Of a DNA stretch of 64,000 nt, positions 37,662 through 47,609 are shown piece after piece. The notes under the pieces were generated by a model that was not told the origin of the DNA, ran no database searches, and saw only the letters and a list, made by a program, of their open reading frames with translations. Every line of letters begins with the position of its first letter. The first letter of the stretch is position 1. This DNA comes from Lewinellaceae bacterium (GTDB taxonomy: Bacteria; Bacteroidota; Bacteroidia; Chitinophagales; Saprospiraceae). The DNA is taken from assembly GCA_020636315.1 (NCBI GenBank), contig JACJYA010000006.1, positions 353,439 through 417,438 of the forward strand. The letters are read 5' to 3'. The position numbers and the translations under genes were made by a program.

Positions 37662-37948
37662 AAGTCCTTTCTACCTCGGTTTCTGCATAGTATTTGTCTG
37701 TATTAAATATCGGCAAAAAAACAGTCAGTTAAAAATACCTATTTCCTGTTTAAGGTTTCAATAACATTTGTCATCTGTAATGTTTTAACGGTCCGTCCGG
37801 AGAAAGGATGCATTTTATGAGAACCGGGAATGACGTACAGGCAACCATTTTATCGTTTTATAGTTCGCGTGGCATAAAATGTTAATTTTCGGGTTAGCGC
37901 AAACTATAACAATAATAGTGGCCGGCTTAACGCCATTTTCATTTTTGA

Positions 37949-38371
37949 CATTCTAAGCCGCTTTGTGAAGTGGTGACGGACACTGCCCTGTTGAATGAGA
38001 TGGAGCAACTGATCGAGCCGGGCCTGGGCGGCGAGATGTGTGACTGCCAGCTTATAAAAGTCTTTCCGGGCCTAACTACTGAAGAGGTTTGCATTACTAC
38101 TTTGGATGGCGATCCTTTATACATACCCCCATTCTGGACAACAATGCTGCTCTATAACTGCACCACCGGAAAAAACGAACAAAGCATCAGCGCCGCGCTG
38201 GACAGCATCAGCGCAGGAAGGATTTTGTATGCCCATCCTAATTATGTAGGCCGCGGCGATGCGGAGTGTGAGGACCTGCTGTGTGATGAGCAACATTCTC
38301 TGTGGAACACTCCTGCAATTTTCCCCTTAGTGCTTGTTTGGAGGGGGCGCTTTGGAAGCGAAAATGGCTGA
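37949..38371 (+). pseudogene. Protein fragment, possibly subtilase propeptide-like, without start codon
   Basis: The frame opens after a stop at 37946 and has no ATG; the first possible start is a GTG at 37970. The stretch AALDSISAGRILYAHPNYVG and the following QHSLWNT resemble the N-terminal domain of some secreted subtilases just before the catalytic domain. The last 10 or so codons run into the inverted-repeat element at 38340 and stop. No catalytic part follows. It is best read as a remnant cut by the element; the family call is tentative. Confidence 0.5.
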
Positions 38372-38480
38372 TTTTGGGTTCTCATAAGGCTCATTTTTAA
38401 GCTCATAGTGGAGCTATGGGCGATAAAATAGCCGAAATGAGGTTCCGAAAGCAGTCATTTGCAGCCCGAATGGGCCCCTC
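38340..38480. mobile_element. 141-bp imperfect inverted-repeat element
   Basis: Two arms of about 58 bases, from GAGGGG at 38340 to CCCCTC ending at 38480, align as reverse complements with scattered mismatches. Best-matching blocks are AAATGRCTG, TTCTCAT/CCTCAT and GGCT-ATTTT. The loop is about 24 bases. It codes for nothing and separates two truncated-looking reading frames, so insertion into older coding sequence is likely. Confidence 0.6.
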
Positions 38481-38530
38481 AACGGTGTGACAACACCCTC
38501 TACGCCCACCCATTGACTCCTGATACCTGT

Positions 38531-39400
38531 ATGGATTTCCCAGATGAACCAGTGCTTTATTTCTATCAACGAGTAGGGTTGGGATATGGGCCCATCGGAA
38601 AAAGCGCCAACAACCCGGATGAGTGGTTTTTTTTGATTAACCGGGAAGAATCCTCAACAGGTAATGAAGGTTCGGAGATATGGAAAGTGGACACCTGCTC
38701 GGGCAGAAAGCAATTAATTTTGGATAAAGTCAAAAGCCAACCCAAGATAAATGAGCAAGGCTGGATGATCTTCCGGAGGGCCTTCGACGGGTTAATGTAC
38801 AAGATCTCTCCGGAGGGAGACAGCTTGAAAGCGGTATCCAACCTGGTTGCTCATGACCTTTTCGACTGGTGCCTGGATGGCGAGGCCTTTTTCTACCGGG
38901 CGCGCTTCAAGGACGTCGCTTATCTGGTATCCATCGACGGAACAGTACTGGACAGCTTCGTCATGGATTATCATGCCGTAGCCGGGCGGGGAAACCGGGT
39001 TGCTTTATCTCTGGAAAGCGACCTTACAACCACCAATTCGAGAATTGCGATCCTGAACCTCACCAATGGAGCATTGGCCGAAGTGGCGGACCTGCAGGAA
39101 GTGGGCCTGGGCGGCCCCCTGGCCCTGGCCTGGGAGAGTGATGAGTCTCTGGTTGGCACATTTTCTGCAGGGCTATACCGAATTGACGTACCTACCGGAG
39201 AAGTAGAGGAAATAGAAGGATACTGCGAAAACCTCTTCTATTACTATCCTGTAATTGACCCCGATAACCCTTACTGGTTAATTCTGGGAAAGAGGGATTA
39301 TGAATATCCGACAGAATTTGCACAAGTCAATTTTACGGCCAACGTGGTGTTGTATAACACGGAAACGGGACAGGAGTGGCAGCTGGACCTGGATCAGTGA
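38531..39400 (+). CDS. Beta-propeller-like protein, probably 5'-truncated
   Basis: From the ATG at 38531 the protein has 289 residues. The frame is open back to 38441, inside the inverted-repeat element. Repeated blade-like segments occur: WFFLINREESSTGNEGSEIWKV, GWMIFRRAFDGLMYKIS, AFFYRARFKDVAYLVSIDG, RVALSLESDLTTTNSRIAIL and LVGTFSAGLYRIDV, as in TolB/PD40-like propellers. There is no signal peptide although such proteins are usually exported. This suggests that the 5' part was lost through the element. It may be a pseudogene. Confidence 0.6.
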   Translation: MDFPDEPVLYFYQRVGLGYGPIGKSANNPDEWFFLINREESSTGNEGSEIWKVDTCSGRKQLILDKVKSQPKINEQGWMIFRRAFDGLMYKISPEGDSLKAVSNLVAHDLFDWCLDGEAFFYRARFKDVAYLVSIDGTVLDSFVMDYHAVAGRGNRVALSLESDLTTTNSRIAILNLTNGALAEVADLQEVGLGGPLALAWESDESLVGTFSAGLYRIDVPTGEVEEIEGYCENLFYYYPVIDPDNPYWLILGKRDYEYPTEFAQVNFTANVVLYNTETGQEWQLDLDQ

Positions 39401-39553
39401 GGAGTGGGTAGTTTAGAAGTGGAGGAGTTTAGGGGAGGGCAGCCTCCTAAAATTTTCTCCTCAAACAGGCCCCATAGAGAAAACCCTCCCGATTTACTGG
39501 TGAAATTGCAATTATTTTTTATATAGCAGGAGTTTTAACCCAACCCGTTTTTC

Positions 39554-40741
39554 ATGGCGAACCTACGCCAACTTTTCTTACAGCACGTCGCCCAAACCAG
39601 CCCCTCCCCTTTGATGCTGGAGGTGGAAAGAGCCGAGGGCATGTACCTCTACAGCCCGGAAGGCAAGGCTTATCTCGACCTCATCGCCGGCATAGGGGTC
39701 AGCTGCCTGGGGCACCGGCATCCGGCGGTGGTGGAAGCGGTGAAGGCGCAGCTCGATAAGTATTTGCACACGCTGGTTTACGGAGAATTTGTTCTTGCTC
39801 CCCAGGTGCAGCTGGCGGAATTGCTGGCTCGTTGCCTGCCCGATCCGCTGGATAGCGTCTATTTCGTCAATTCCGGAACGGAAGCCACGGAGGGCGCCAT
39901 GAAGCTGGCCAAACGTTACACCGGCCGCTACGAGATCGTGGCCTGCAAGCAAGCCTACCACGGCAGCACCCAGGGGGCCGCCAGCCTGATGTGGCCCAAA
40001 GATTTCACTCAGGCTTATCACCCGCTCCTTCCCGGCATCCGGCATATTGAGTACAATTGCGAAGAAAACCTGGGGCAGGTCAACGAAAAGACGGCCGCTG
40101 TAATAATGGAAACCGTCCAGGGCGAATGGGGGGTACGCCCGCCGGCCGAAGGCTACCTGAAGAAGGTACGGGAAAGGTGCGATGAAGTGGACGCCCTGCT
40201 CATCTTCGACGAGATACAGGCCGGCTACGGCCGTACCGGCAGCCTTTTTGCCTTTGAGCAGTACGGAGTCGTTCCAGACATCCTGCTACTGGCCAAGGGG
40301 ATGGGCGGCGGCATGCCTATCGGCGCTTTCATCGCTTCTAAAGAGATTATGAACGCCCTGTCTGATAATCCTATCCTCGGGCACATCACCACCTTCGGGG
40401 GCCACCCGGTGAGCTGCGCCGCCGCCCTGGCCACCCTGGAGACTTTGCTGGAAAGCGATCTGATCCAGCAGGTGAAGGCCAAGGAGCAGCTGTTCCTGGA
40501 GCTGTTGCAACATCCTGACATTGTGGAGGTACGCAGTGCGGGCCTGTGGCTGGCGGTGGAACTGGAAAGCTTTGAAAGGGTGCAGGCCGTTATCAAACAC
40601 TGCCTGGAACAGGGGCTGATTACGGATTGGTTTCTTTTTAACAGCCGCTCGCTGCGCATCGCGCCGCCGCTGATCATTACGGAGGAGCAGATCCGGTGGG
40701 CGTGCGGGGTGATATTGGAGGCGTTGGAAAAGACGAGGTAA
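39554..40741 (+). CDS. Class III PLP-dependent aminotransferase
   Basis: This 395-residue enzyme resembles acetylornithine/ornithine aminotransferases. It shows YFVNSGTEATEGAMKLAKRYTGR, IFDEIQAGYGRTGSLFAFEQYG and the PLP lysine K248 in LLAKGMGGGMPIGAF, then GHITTFGGHPVSCAAALATL. The substrate cannot be fixed from sequence and no arginine-synthesis genes are adjacent. It is a single gene, convergent with rpoN. Confidence 0.9.
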   Translation: MANLRQLFLQHVAQTSPSPLMLEVERAEGMYLYSPEGKAYLDLIAGIGVSCLGHRHPAVVEAVKAQLDKYLHTLVYGEFVLAPQVQLAELLARCLPDPLDSVYFVNSGTEATEGAMKLAKRYTGRYEIVACKQAYHGSTQGAASLMWPKDFTQAYHPLLPGIRHIEYNCEENLGQVNEKTAAVIMETVQGEWGVRPPAEGYLKKVRERCDEVDALLIFDEIQAGYGRTGSLFAFEQYGVVPDILLLAKGMGGGMPIGAFIASKEIMNALSDNPILGHITTFGGHPVSCAAALATLETLLESDLIQQVKAKEQLFLELLQHPDIVEVRSAGLWLAVELESFERVQAVIKHCLEQGLITDWFLFNSRSLRIAPPLIITEEQIRWACGVILEALEKTR

Positions 40742-40827
40742 AAGATTACGGCCGCTAAAGGGTTAGTGCAGGGTAAAACATTCACAAACGGTAATTATCC
40801 ATTTTCTTTTTGCATCCTGGTGGGAGA

Positions 40828-42339
40828 TTACAGCTCCTTCCGCAATCTGGCCACCGGAATATTAAGCTGTTCCCGGTATTTGGCCACTGTGCGGCGGGCG
40901 ATGTTGTAGCCTTTTTCCTCCAGGGCTTTTTGCAGCTTCTGGTCGGATAAGGGCTTGCGCTTATTTTCCTGGGAAATGACCTCTTCCAGGATTTTTTTCA
41001 CTTCCAGAGTAGATACCTCCTCCCCTTCCTGGGTAGAGAGGGATTCGGAGAAGAATTCTTTGAGCCGTTTGGTGCCGAACTCCGTCTGTACGAACTTGCT
41101 GTTGGCTACCCGCGAAACGGTGGAGATGTCGAGCCCGGTGATGTCAGCGATGTCCTTGAGGATCATGGGGCGGAGCTTCTTCGGGTCGCCGGTGAGGAAG
41201 TAGTCGTATTGGTATTGCAGGATGGCGTACATGGTGCGGTACATGGTGTCCTGCCGCTGCCGGATGGCGTCAATAAACCATTTGGCGGCGTCGATCTTCT
41301 GTTTGATGAACATCACAGCTTCCCGCTCCTTTTTGTTGGCGCGACGGCCCTGGGTATTCCTTTTATAAGCCCTAAGCATATCTCTGTACTGGTCGTTCAC
41401 GCGCAGGTCCGGAGCGTTGCGGGAATTGAGGGTCAGTTCCAGCTCGCCGTCGCGGTTGAGGATGATGAAATCGGGTACGACATACTGTGTAGAGCGGGCG
41501 CCGCTGCTGGAATAGCCGCTGGCCGGTTTGGGATTGAGCTTGATGATCTCATCGATGGCCCCTTTGAGGTCATCCTCAGTGATGTTCAGGCGGTTTTGAA
41601 GTTTCTGGTAGTGTTTTTTGGTAAACTCATCGAAGTGTTTTTCCAGGATCTCGATGGCCAGCACCAGGCTGTCCCACTCTTCGAGGCTCATGTCTTCGAG
41701 TTCTTCCTGGTCTCTTTTATTGTAGAGCTGGAGCAGGAGGCATTCCTGAAGGTCGCGGGCTCCGATGCCCGGAGGGTCCAGCCGCTGTATTCGTTTCATC
41801 ACCTGGAGGATCTCCTCTTCAGTGACAAAGACATTCTGAGAGAACATCAGGTCGTCCATGATGGCGGCGGGCTCCCGGCGGAGATAGCCGTCATCATCAA
41901 TGCTTCCGATGATCTGGTGGGCTATTGCTTCCTCCCTTTCATCTTTGAACTCAATGAGGCCGAGTTGCTGTTCCAGATAATCGTGAAAAGTGCTTTCTAC
42001 CGGAATAGGGATGCTCTTGTCCTCTTCTTCAGCGCTGTAATTGTTTGCCCGTAGTTTGTAGGAGGCGGGGTCATCCTCGATATAGTCGTTGAGGTAATCG
42101 TCCAGTTCATACTTATCTTCCTGGGTGCCGTCATCGCCTGCCAGTTCTTCTGCGTTGTTGTCTGACAATTCGGCCAGTTCATCCCGTTCCTGGCCTTCTT
42201 CAAGAGCAGGGTTGGCCTCCAGCTCCTCCTTGATCCGTTGCTCCAGCATGGCAGTAGGCACCTGCAGCAGCTTCATCAGCTGGATCTGCTGCGGGGACAG
42301 CTTCTGGAGCATCTTCTGGCTTAAACTCTGCTTTAACAT
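40828..42339 (-). CDS. rpoN: RNA polymerase sigma-54 factor
   Basis: RpoN has 503 residues. The N-terminal activator-interaction region is glutamine- and leucine-rich (QKLSPQQIQLMKLLQVPTAMLEQRI). An acidic linker follows, then the core-binding and helix-turn-helix parts, and the RpoN box ARRTVAKYREQLNIP close to the C-terminus. It directs transcription dependent on enhancer-binding ATPases. No such activator is encoded in the window. Confidence 0.96.
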   Translation of the reverse strand: MLKQSLSQKMLQKLSPQQIQLMKLLQVPTAMLEQRIKEELEANPALEEGQERDELAELSDNNAEELAGDDGTQEDKYELDDYLNDYIEDDPASYKLRANNYSAEEEDKSIPIPVESTFHDYLEQQLGLIEFKDEREEAIAHQIIGSIDDDGYLRREPAAIMDDLMFSQNVFVTEEEILQVMKRIQRLDPPGIGARDLQECLLLQLYNKRDQEELEDMSLEEWDSLVLAIEILEKHFDEFTKKHYQKLQNRLNITEDDLKGAIDEIIKLNPKPASGYSSSGARSTQYVVPDFIILNRDGELELTLNSRNAPDLRVNDQYRDMLRAYKRNTQGRRANKKEREAVMFIKQKIDAAKWFIDAIRQRQDTMYRTMYAILQYQYDYFLTGDPKKLRPMILKDIADITGLDISTVSRVANSKFVQTEFGTKRLKEFFSESLSTQEGEEVSTLEVKKILEEVISQENKRKPLSDQKLQKALEEKGYNIARRTVAKYREQLNIPVARLRKEL

Positions 42340-42629
42340 TTTTCTTCGTTTTTCCTCGTTGCCTAATAGTACGGCGAAAAAAGGAAGGAATTACTACCCT
42401 GAAAGGGCTATTTTCCTTTTTTCCGGCCAACTCAGTTTTTAAAAAATGTTTTTGGGTAAAATATTGTTTGAGGCAGGGCAAAAAACCCTGGAAAAGATAA
42501 TCAAACTATTTAAGCTATTTACTCAAAATTTCTATCTTTTGCAAGTGCTAAGTAGCCTTGCAGCAGAGGAGCGGGCATTGGGAGATACCAGCATAAAATA
42601 CGAATACTAATATATAATGTTCCAAAAAT

Positions 42630-44432
42630 ATGTCAAAAACCACTAATGTTAAAAAAATGGAGGAACGCGTAGCGGCCCTGCGCCGGGAAATGGCGGAATC
42701 CCGCCTCGACGCTTTCATCATTCCCAGCCAGGACCCCCATCAGAGCGAGTATGTTGCCGATCACTGGAAAGCGCGGGCCTGGATCTCCGGATTTACCGGT
42801 TCGGCCGGAGTGGCTGTGGTAACTCCTGATCATGCCGGATTATGGACTGATTCGCGCTATTTCATTCAGGCGGAACAGGAGCTCAAAGACAGCCCTTTCG
42901 TACTGCACCCGCTGAAAGTGCCCCATATGCCCGAGCATATTGACTGGCTGCTGGAAAACCTGCCGAGAGGCAGTACGGTGGGTTGTGATGGTAACGTCTT
43001 TTCTCTTTCTCAGGCCAATTACCTTCAGCGAAGGCTGGAAAGCAAGAGCATGTCTCTCGCCTACAAAGAGGACCTCATCGGTCGCATCTGGACGGGCCGG
43101 CCGCCGCTGCCGCGCAATGCCGCCTTCGAGCTGGATGAGGCCCTGGCCGGACAAAGCCGCGCGGAGAAACTCCGCCTGATCCGCAGGCAAATGAAAGGAG
43201 CGGAATATTACCTGGTGCCTACTTTGGATGACATCGCCTGGGCGCTCAACATCCGGGGTGCAGATGTGGAGTACAACCCGGTTTGCATCAGCTACCTGCT
43301 CATTGGCCATAAGGCCGCTCATTGGTTTGTCCATGAGGAGAAGGTTCCCGGCGTCCTGCAAAAACGGCTGCAGCAGGACGGACTGCACCTGCATCCCTAC
43401 GAGCAACTGGAGGGCTTTCTGACAGGGCTTGACAAAGACTGCACCCTTCTTTACGATGCGGGTTCGACGAGTATTGCGCTGTTTGAAGCGCTCGAAGAGG
43501 AACAGTGGAAGGCCAGCCGGAACCTCATCCGCCCCCTGAAGGCCATCAAGAACGAAACGGAGGTAAAGCACATCCGCCAGGCCATGCGGAAGGATGGCGT
43601 GGCCCTGCTGAAGCTCTACCGCTGGCTGGAAGCCGAATTGCAGCACCGAACCGTGAGCGAATACGAGCTGGCGCAGCAACTGGCGGCCTTTCGCAAAGCT
43701 CAGGGCAATTACTATGGGGAAAGCTTTGCCGCCATCGTTGGCTATGCCGCCAACGGAGCCATCGTCCACTATAAACCCGAACCAGATACCTGTGCGGACA
43801 TCCGCCCGGAAGGTATCCTCCTGCTCGACTCCGGCGGGCAGTACCTGGAGGGCACTACGGACATTACCCGCACTACAGCCCTCAGTGATCCAACCGAAGA
43901 GCAGCGCCGGAATTACACGCTGGTCCTTAAAGGCAATATTGCTTTGTCCAGAGCCGTATTTCCGGAAGGCACCGCCGGGGTGCAGCTCGACATCCTGGCC
44001 CGCATGCACCTCTGGCGGGAGGGCCTCAACTATGGCCACGGCACCGGCCACGGTGTGGGCTTTTTCCTCAATGTGCACGAAGCACCGCAGGGTTTTACCC
44101 CGAACCCGAAGAATGAGCGCGGTGAGACACCTTTTCAGGCCGGCATGCTCACTTCCAACGAACCGGGGTTTTACAAAGCCGGGGAATACGGCATACGGAT
44201 AGAAAACCTGGAGCTGTGTGTGGAGCACCGTTCAACGGACAATGGCCGCTTCTTCGCCTTCGAACCGGCCACGCTATTTCCCATCGACCTCAAACTGGCG
44301 GACCTCAGCCTGCTGACTCAGGAAGAAAAGGGCTGGCTCAACGATTATCACCGAAAGGTGTTAAATGAATTGACGCCGCTGCTGAACGAAGAGGAGCAGG
44401 CATGGCTGGAGGAAAGGTGCAGGGCGGTTTAG
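42630..44432 (+). CDS. pepP: Xaa-Pro aminopeptidase, M24 family
   Basis: This long (600-residue) aminopeptidase P removes an N-terminal residue next to proline. Two N-terminal creatinase-like domains precede the pita-bread catalytic domain. The metal ligands are D400 (LLLDSGGQ), D411 (TTDITRT), H474 (HGTGHGVG), E511 (TSNEPGFY) and E525 (RIENLEL). The length matches the eukaryote-like XPNPEP1 type common in Bacteroidota. It is cytoplasmic, with no signal peptide. It is divergent from rpoN across a 290-base gap with no clear consensus promoter. Confidence 0.94.
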   Translation: MSKTTNVKKMEERVAALRREMAESRLDAFIIPSQDPHQSEYVADHWKARAWISGFTGSAGVAVVTPDHAGLWTDSRYFIQAEQELKDSPFVLHPLKVPHMPEHIDWLLENLPRGSTVGCDGNVFSLSQANYLQRRLESKSMSLAYKEDLIGRIWTGRPPLPRNAAFELDEALAGQSRAEKLRLIRRQMKGAEYYLVPTLDDIAWALNIRGADVEYNPVCISYLLIGHKAAHWFVHEEKVPGVLQKRLQQDGLHLHPYEQLEGFLTGLDKDCTLLYDAGSTSIALFEALEEEQWKASRNLIRPLKAIKNETEVKHIRQAMRKDGVALLKLYRWLEAELQHRTVSEYELAQQLAAFRKAQGNYYGESFAAIVGYAANGAIVHYKPEPDTCADIRPEGILLLDSGGQYLEGTTDITRTTALSDPTEEQRRNYTLVLKGNIALSRAVFPEGTAGVQLDILARMHLWREGLNYGHGTGHGVGFFLNVHEAPQGFTPNPKNERGETPFQAGMLTSNEPGFYKAGEYGIRIENLELCVEHRSTDNGRFFAFEPATLFPIDLKLADLSLLTQEEKGWLNDYHRKVLNELTPLLNEEEQAWLEERCRAV

Positions 44433-44550
44433 TTATATGGCTATAGTGTTTGATTGCTGGCAAAGCTCAGAAGGATAATCCGGTTTTTTAGGATCTTTGA
44501 GTACTATTGGAAAATGATGCAGTTTGGGTGAATAGTTATTTAGTTTTAAC

Positions 44551-45603
44551 ATGATCACATCAACCACCAAAAAGGATATACGGCAACTCAGCCAATCGGA
44601 GTTGGAGGAAGTATTTAAAGGCATTGGAGAGCCTCGTTTCCGGGCGAAGCAGGTCCACGAATGGCTGTGGAAAAAAGGGGCTCATTCCTTTGATGCGATG
44701 ACCAACCTGTCCAGGAAGCTGAGGGAGTTTCTGGATGAGAACTTCGCCATCAACGGCATTGCCATTGATAAGGTTCAGCACAGCACGGACGGCACCATCA
44801 AGTCCCGGTTTCGGCTGCACGATGGCCACCTGATTGAATCGGTACTCATTCCGGTGCCAGCCGATAACCGCTACACGGCCTGTGTCTCCTCACAGGTTGG
44901 GTGCAGCCTCACCTGCAAATTCTGCGCTACCGGCCGGATGAAGAGGGTGCGAAACCTGGACGCCGGAGAGATCTACGACCAGGTGGTGCTGGTCAACCGG
45001 CAGTCGGAAGAGAAATTTGGCCATCCGCTGACCAATATCGTCTATATGGGGATGGGAGAGCCGTTGCTGGCCTATAAAAACGTGCTGGAGAGCGTCGATC
45101 GGCTGACTTCGCCCGATGGCCTCAACATGTCGCCCCGGCGCATCACCATCAGTACAGCGGGAATTGCCAAAATGATCAAAAAGCTGGCAGATGATGAGGT
45201 TAAATTCAACCTTGCTCTTTCCCTGCACGCCGCCGATGACACCAAGCGCGATCAGATCATGCCCATCAATGAGCAGAACAATCTTGACTCGCTGATGGAA
45301 GCACTGCGCTATTTCTACCGCAAGACCAGGAACCGCATCAGCTATGAATACATCGCCTTTCAGAATTTCAACGAAGGGCTGGAGGATGCCGCCCGCCTGG
45401 CGGAACTCTGCAGGCACTTCCCGGTGCGGGTCAACATCATCGAATACAACCCCATCGACGGAGCGCCTTTCCTGAAAGCGGCGGAGCACCGCATCGACGA
45501 TTTTGCGAAGTACCTGCGCGAGCAGGGCGTGATGGTAACGGTACGCCGCAGCCGGGGCAAGGATATCGATGCGGCCTGCGGGCAACTGGCGAACAAGGAA
45601 TAA
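44551..45603 (+). CDS. rlmN: 23S rRNA/tRNA adenine-C2 methyltransferase
   Basis: This 350-residue radical SAM enzyme methylates A2503 of 23S rRNA and A37 of some tRNAs. The cluster motif CSLTCKFC has C118, C122 and C125. The methyl-carrying cysteine near the C-terminus lies in DIDAACGQLA (C343). Family blocks are VYMGMGEPLLAY and SLHAADDTKRDQIMP. Two strong hairpins follow the stop codon. Confidence 0.96.
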   Translation: MITSTTKKDIRQLSQSELEEVFKGIGEPRFRAKQVHEWLWKKGAHSFDAMTNLSRKLREFLDENFAINGIAIDKVQHSTDGTIKSRFRLHDGHLIESVLIPVPADNRYTACVSSQVGCSLTCKFCATGRMKRVRNLDAGEIYDQVVLVNRQSEEKFGHPLTNIVYMGMGEPLLAYKNVLESVDRLTSPDGLNMSPRRITISTAGIAKMIKKLADDEVKFNLALSLHAADDTKRDQIMPINEQNNLDSLMEALRYFYRKTRNRISYEYIAFQNFNEGLEDAARLAELCRHFPVRVNIIEYNPIDGAPFLKAAEHRIDDFAKYLREQGVMVTVRRSRGKDIDAACGQLANKE

Positions 45604-45607
45604 AAAC

Positions 45608-45681
45608 AGATGACAGGCACTTCCGAAGTGCCTGTCATCTACAAAAAACGCCACCGCAAGGCCCTCGCGGTGGCGCTTTTT
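45608..45681. terminator. Double hairpin, bidirectional terminator
   Basis: A perfect 15-base stem (GATGACAGGCACTTC and its complement, 45609-45639) is followed by a second hairpin, GCCACCGC / GCGGTGGC (45650-45674). The second has a T-run on both strands (GCTTTTT on plus, GTTTTTT on minus). It serves the convergent rlmN and S41 genes. Confidence 0.9.
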
Positions 45682-45703
45682 CTTGACTTGTAACCGAACC
45701 ATT

Positions 45704-47332
45704 CTACCCTTCCAGCAGAGACTGATATTTCGCCCGGTCGTTGAGCAGTTTGACGGCCTCTTCGATCTCCGCATCATTGCGCAGGCCCATTTTGATCTTG
45801 CCTTCCTGGTAGTAGAAACGGCTGGATATCTCCTTTTCGATCAGGTCGATGATTATGGCCTTATTTTCCATCAACGCATTCTTTTTGGCGGCGTCGATAC
45901 TGGACTCCACCGCTTCGATCTGAGCGGTGAGGTCGTAGCCTTCCTCCGTACTTTCGTCCTTAAGTTCTTTCAGCAGTTTTTCACTATCCGTATCGTAGTC
46001 GAACTCCCGGCTTTCCAGGAACTTTACGAAGCCATCAAAATCTTCAAACCGGAATTCTTCAACACCCGGGATATCCTGGTGCTCCAGGCAGAACTGAGTG
46101 ACGTAATCGAATATGAGGTGCTGCTCCAGCAGGCCCTGGATGATGTCGGCGTCGGTAAACTTATCGATCATGACGTCAGGCTTGACGCCGCCGCCATCGA
46201 GCACAGCACGGCCATTGCGTGTTTTGAAGGGCGTACGCTGGTCGTCCGGGATGTGGATCGGCTCGCCATCTTCGTATTTCACGCTCTGTATGCACCGGCC
46301 GCTGGGAATGTAATATTTGGCTGTTGTCAGTTTCAATTTGGAGTTGTAGCCGATGTCGCGGGTATTCTGCACCAGCCCTTTGCCGTAGGAGCGTTGCCCG
46401 ATAAGGACGCCGCGGTCGTAGTCCTGGATCACTCCGCTGACGATCTCCGAGGCCGAAGCGGAATTGTTGTTGATCAGAACGGCCAGGGGAATATCCAGGT
46501 CAACCGGCTGGTTCATGGTGCTGAAGCTGCGGTCCCATTCTTTTACCTTGCCTTTGGTAGTGACGACCAGTTCTCCTCTGGGGATGAACACATTGCAGAC
46601 GTTGACTGCTTCGTTCAGCAGGCCGCCGCCGTTGCCACGCAGGTCAAAGATGACGCCTTTGAGGCCGGGATGCTGTTCTTTGAGTTCCCGAACAGCGTTG
46701 GCCACGTTTGGGCCGGCATCGCGGGTGAACGTGGTCAGGGCGACGTAGCCGATGTCATTGGCGACGATCCCGTGATAGGGGACATTGGGCACCTGCACCT
46801 CCCCCCGGACGAGCTGAATGTTGAAATCTTCCTCATTGCCGGGCCGGCGGATGGTCAGTTCGACAGAAGTTCCCGGAAAGCCGCGAAGGATGTTGTTGAT
46901 GGCTTCGGGGTCCTTGCCGGTAGCATCCTGTCCATCAACGGCAATGATCTTGTCGCCGGGGCGCAACCCGGCCTTATCGGCGGCCTGGCCCTGATACAAT
47001 TCGGTAATGGTAACGAAATCTCCCATTTTCTGGCTGATCGCCCCGATGCCATTATATTTGCCTTCGGTCATGAAGCGGTACCCTTCGATCTCTGATTCAG
47101 AGATATAGTTGGTAAAAGGGTCGAGGGATTCCACCATGGCGTCGATACCGATGCGCATCAGGTGGCCCGGGTCAACATCATCGACGTAATAGGTATTGAT
47201 CTCTTTGTAGAGGTTGGTGAAAATCTCAATGTTTTTCAGTATCTCAAAGTACTTGTTGTCAGGCTGGACGGTGGCAGCCATGCCGATGAAAAGCAGGCTG
47301 ACAATCCCGGCTAATTTTAATATCCGCTTCAT
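45704..47332 (-). CDS. C-terminal processing protease, S41 family
   Basis: This 542-residue protein starts at the ATG at 47332 (MKRILKLAG) with a signal peptide or anchor. A PDZ domain (GAISQKMGDFVTITELYQGQAADKAGLRPGDKI) precedes the protease domain with GVIFDLRGNGGGLL. The catalytic serine is in NNNSASASEIVSG and the lysine in GQRSYGKGLVQ. It would cut periplasmic proteins from the C-terminus in envelope quality control. A C-terminal helical extension of about 150 residues follows. Confidence 0.94.
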   Translation of the reverse strand: MKRILKLAGIVSLLFIGMAATVQPDNKYFEILKNIEIFTNLYKEINTYYVDDVDPGHLMRIGIDAMVESLDPFTNYISESEIEGYRFMTEGKYNGIGAISQKMGDFVTITELYQGQAADKAGLRPGDKIIAVDGQDATGKDPEAINNILRGFPGTSVELTIRRPGNEEDFNIQLVRGEVQVPNVPYHGIVANDIGYVALTTFTRDAGPNVANAVRELKEQHPGLKGVIFDLRGNGGGLLNEAVNVCNVFIPRGELVVTTKGKVKEWDRSFSTMNQPVDLDIPLAVLINNNSASASEIVSGVIQDYDRGVLIGQRSYGKGLVQNTRDIGYNSKLKLTTAKYYIPSGRCIQSVKYEDGEPIHIPDDQRTPFKTRNGRAVLDGGGVKPDVMIDKFTDADIIQGLLEQHLIFDYVTQFCLEHQDIPGVEEFRFEDFDGFVKFLESREFDYDTDSEKLLKELKDESTEEGYDLTAQIEAVESSIDAAKKNALMENKAIIIDLIEKEISSRFYYQEGKIKMGLRNDAEIEEAVKLLNDRAKYQSLLEG

Positions 47333-47609
47333 GAGCAAAAAGGATTTTGATTATTAACGTAACGCAGTTCATGGATTTGGTTACGTGATAACGGGTTGTA
47401 AATCGTTGTTTTTTAATGAATAAGGTTCATTACTGACGACGCTTCAGCTGGCCCGGTTGTCCGGTTGACATATCTGGCCGCAAATTTTTTCAGGAGTTTT
47501 CATACAGGAAGTCCACAAACAGACGGGGGGGTGAAGCATCTCAACAATGAGTTGTTTACAGGATCGTTAAAGATAGTGGCTTTAGGTGGCGATTGTCAAA
47601 TTTTAACAA

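Noticed and set aside
42531..42541. TATCTTTTG as -7 element for the Xaa-Pro aminopeptidase gene
   Set aside because: It is one base too long for TAnnTTTG and has no matching -33 element.
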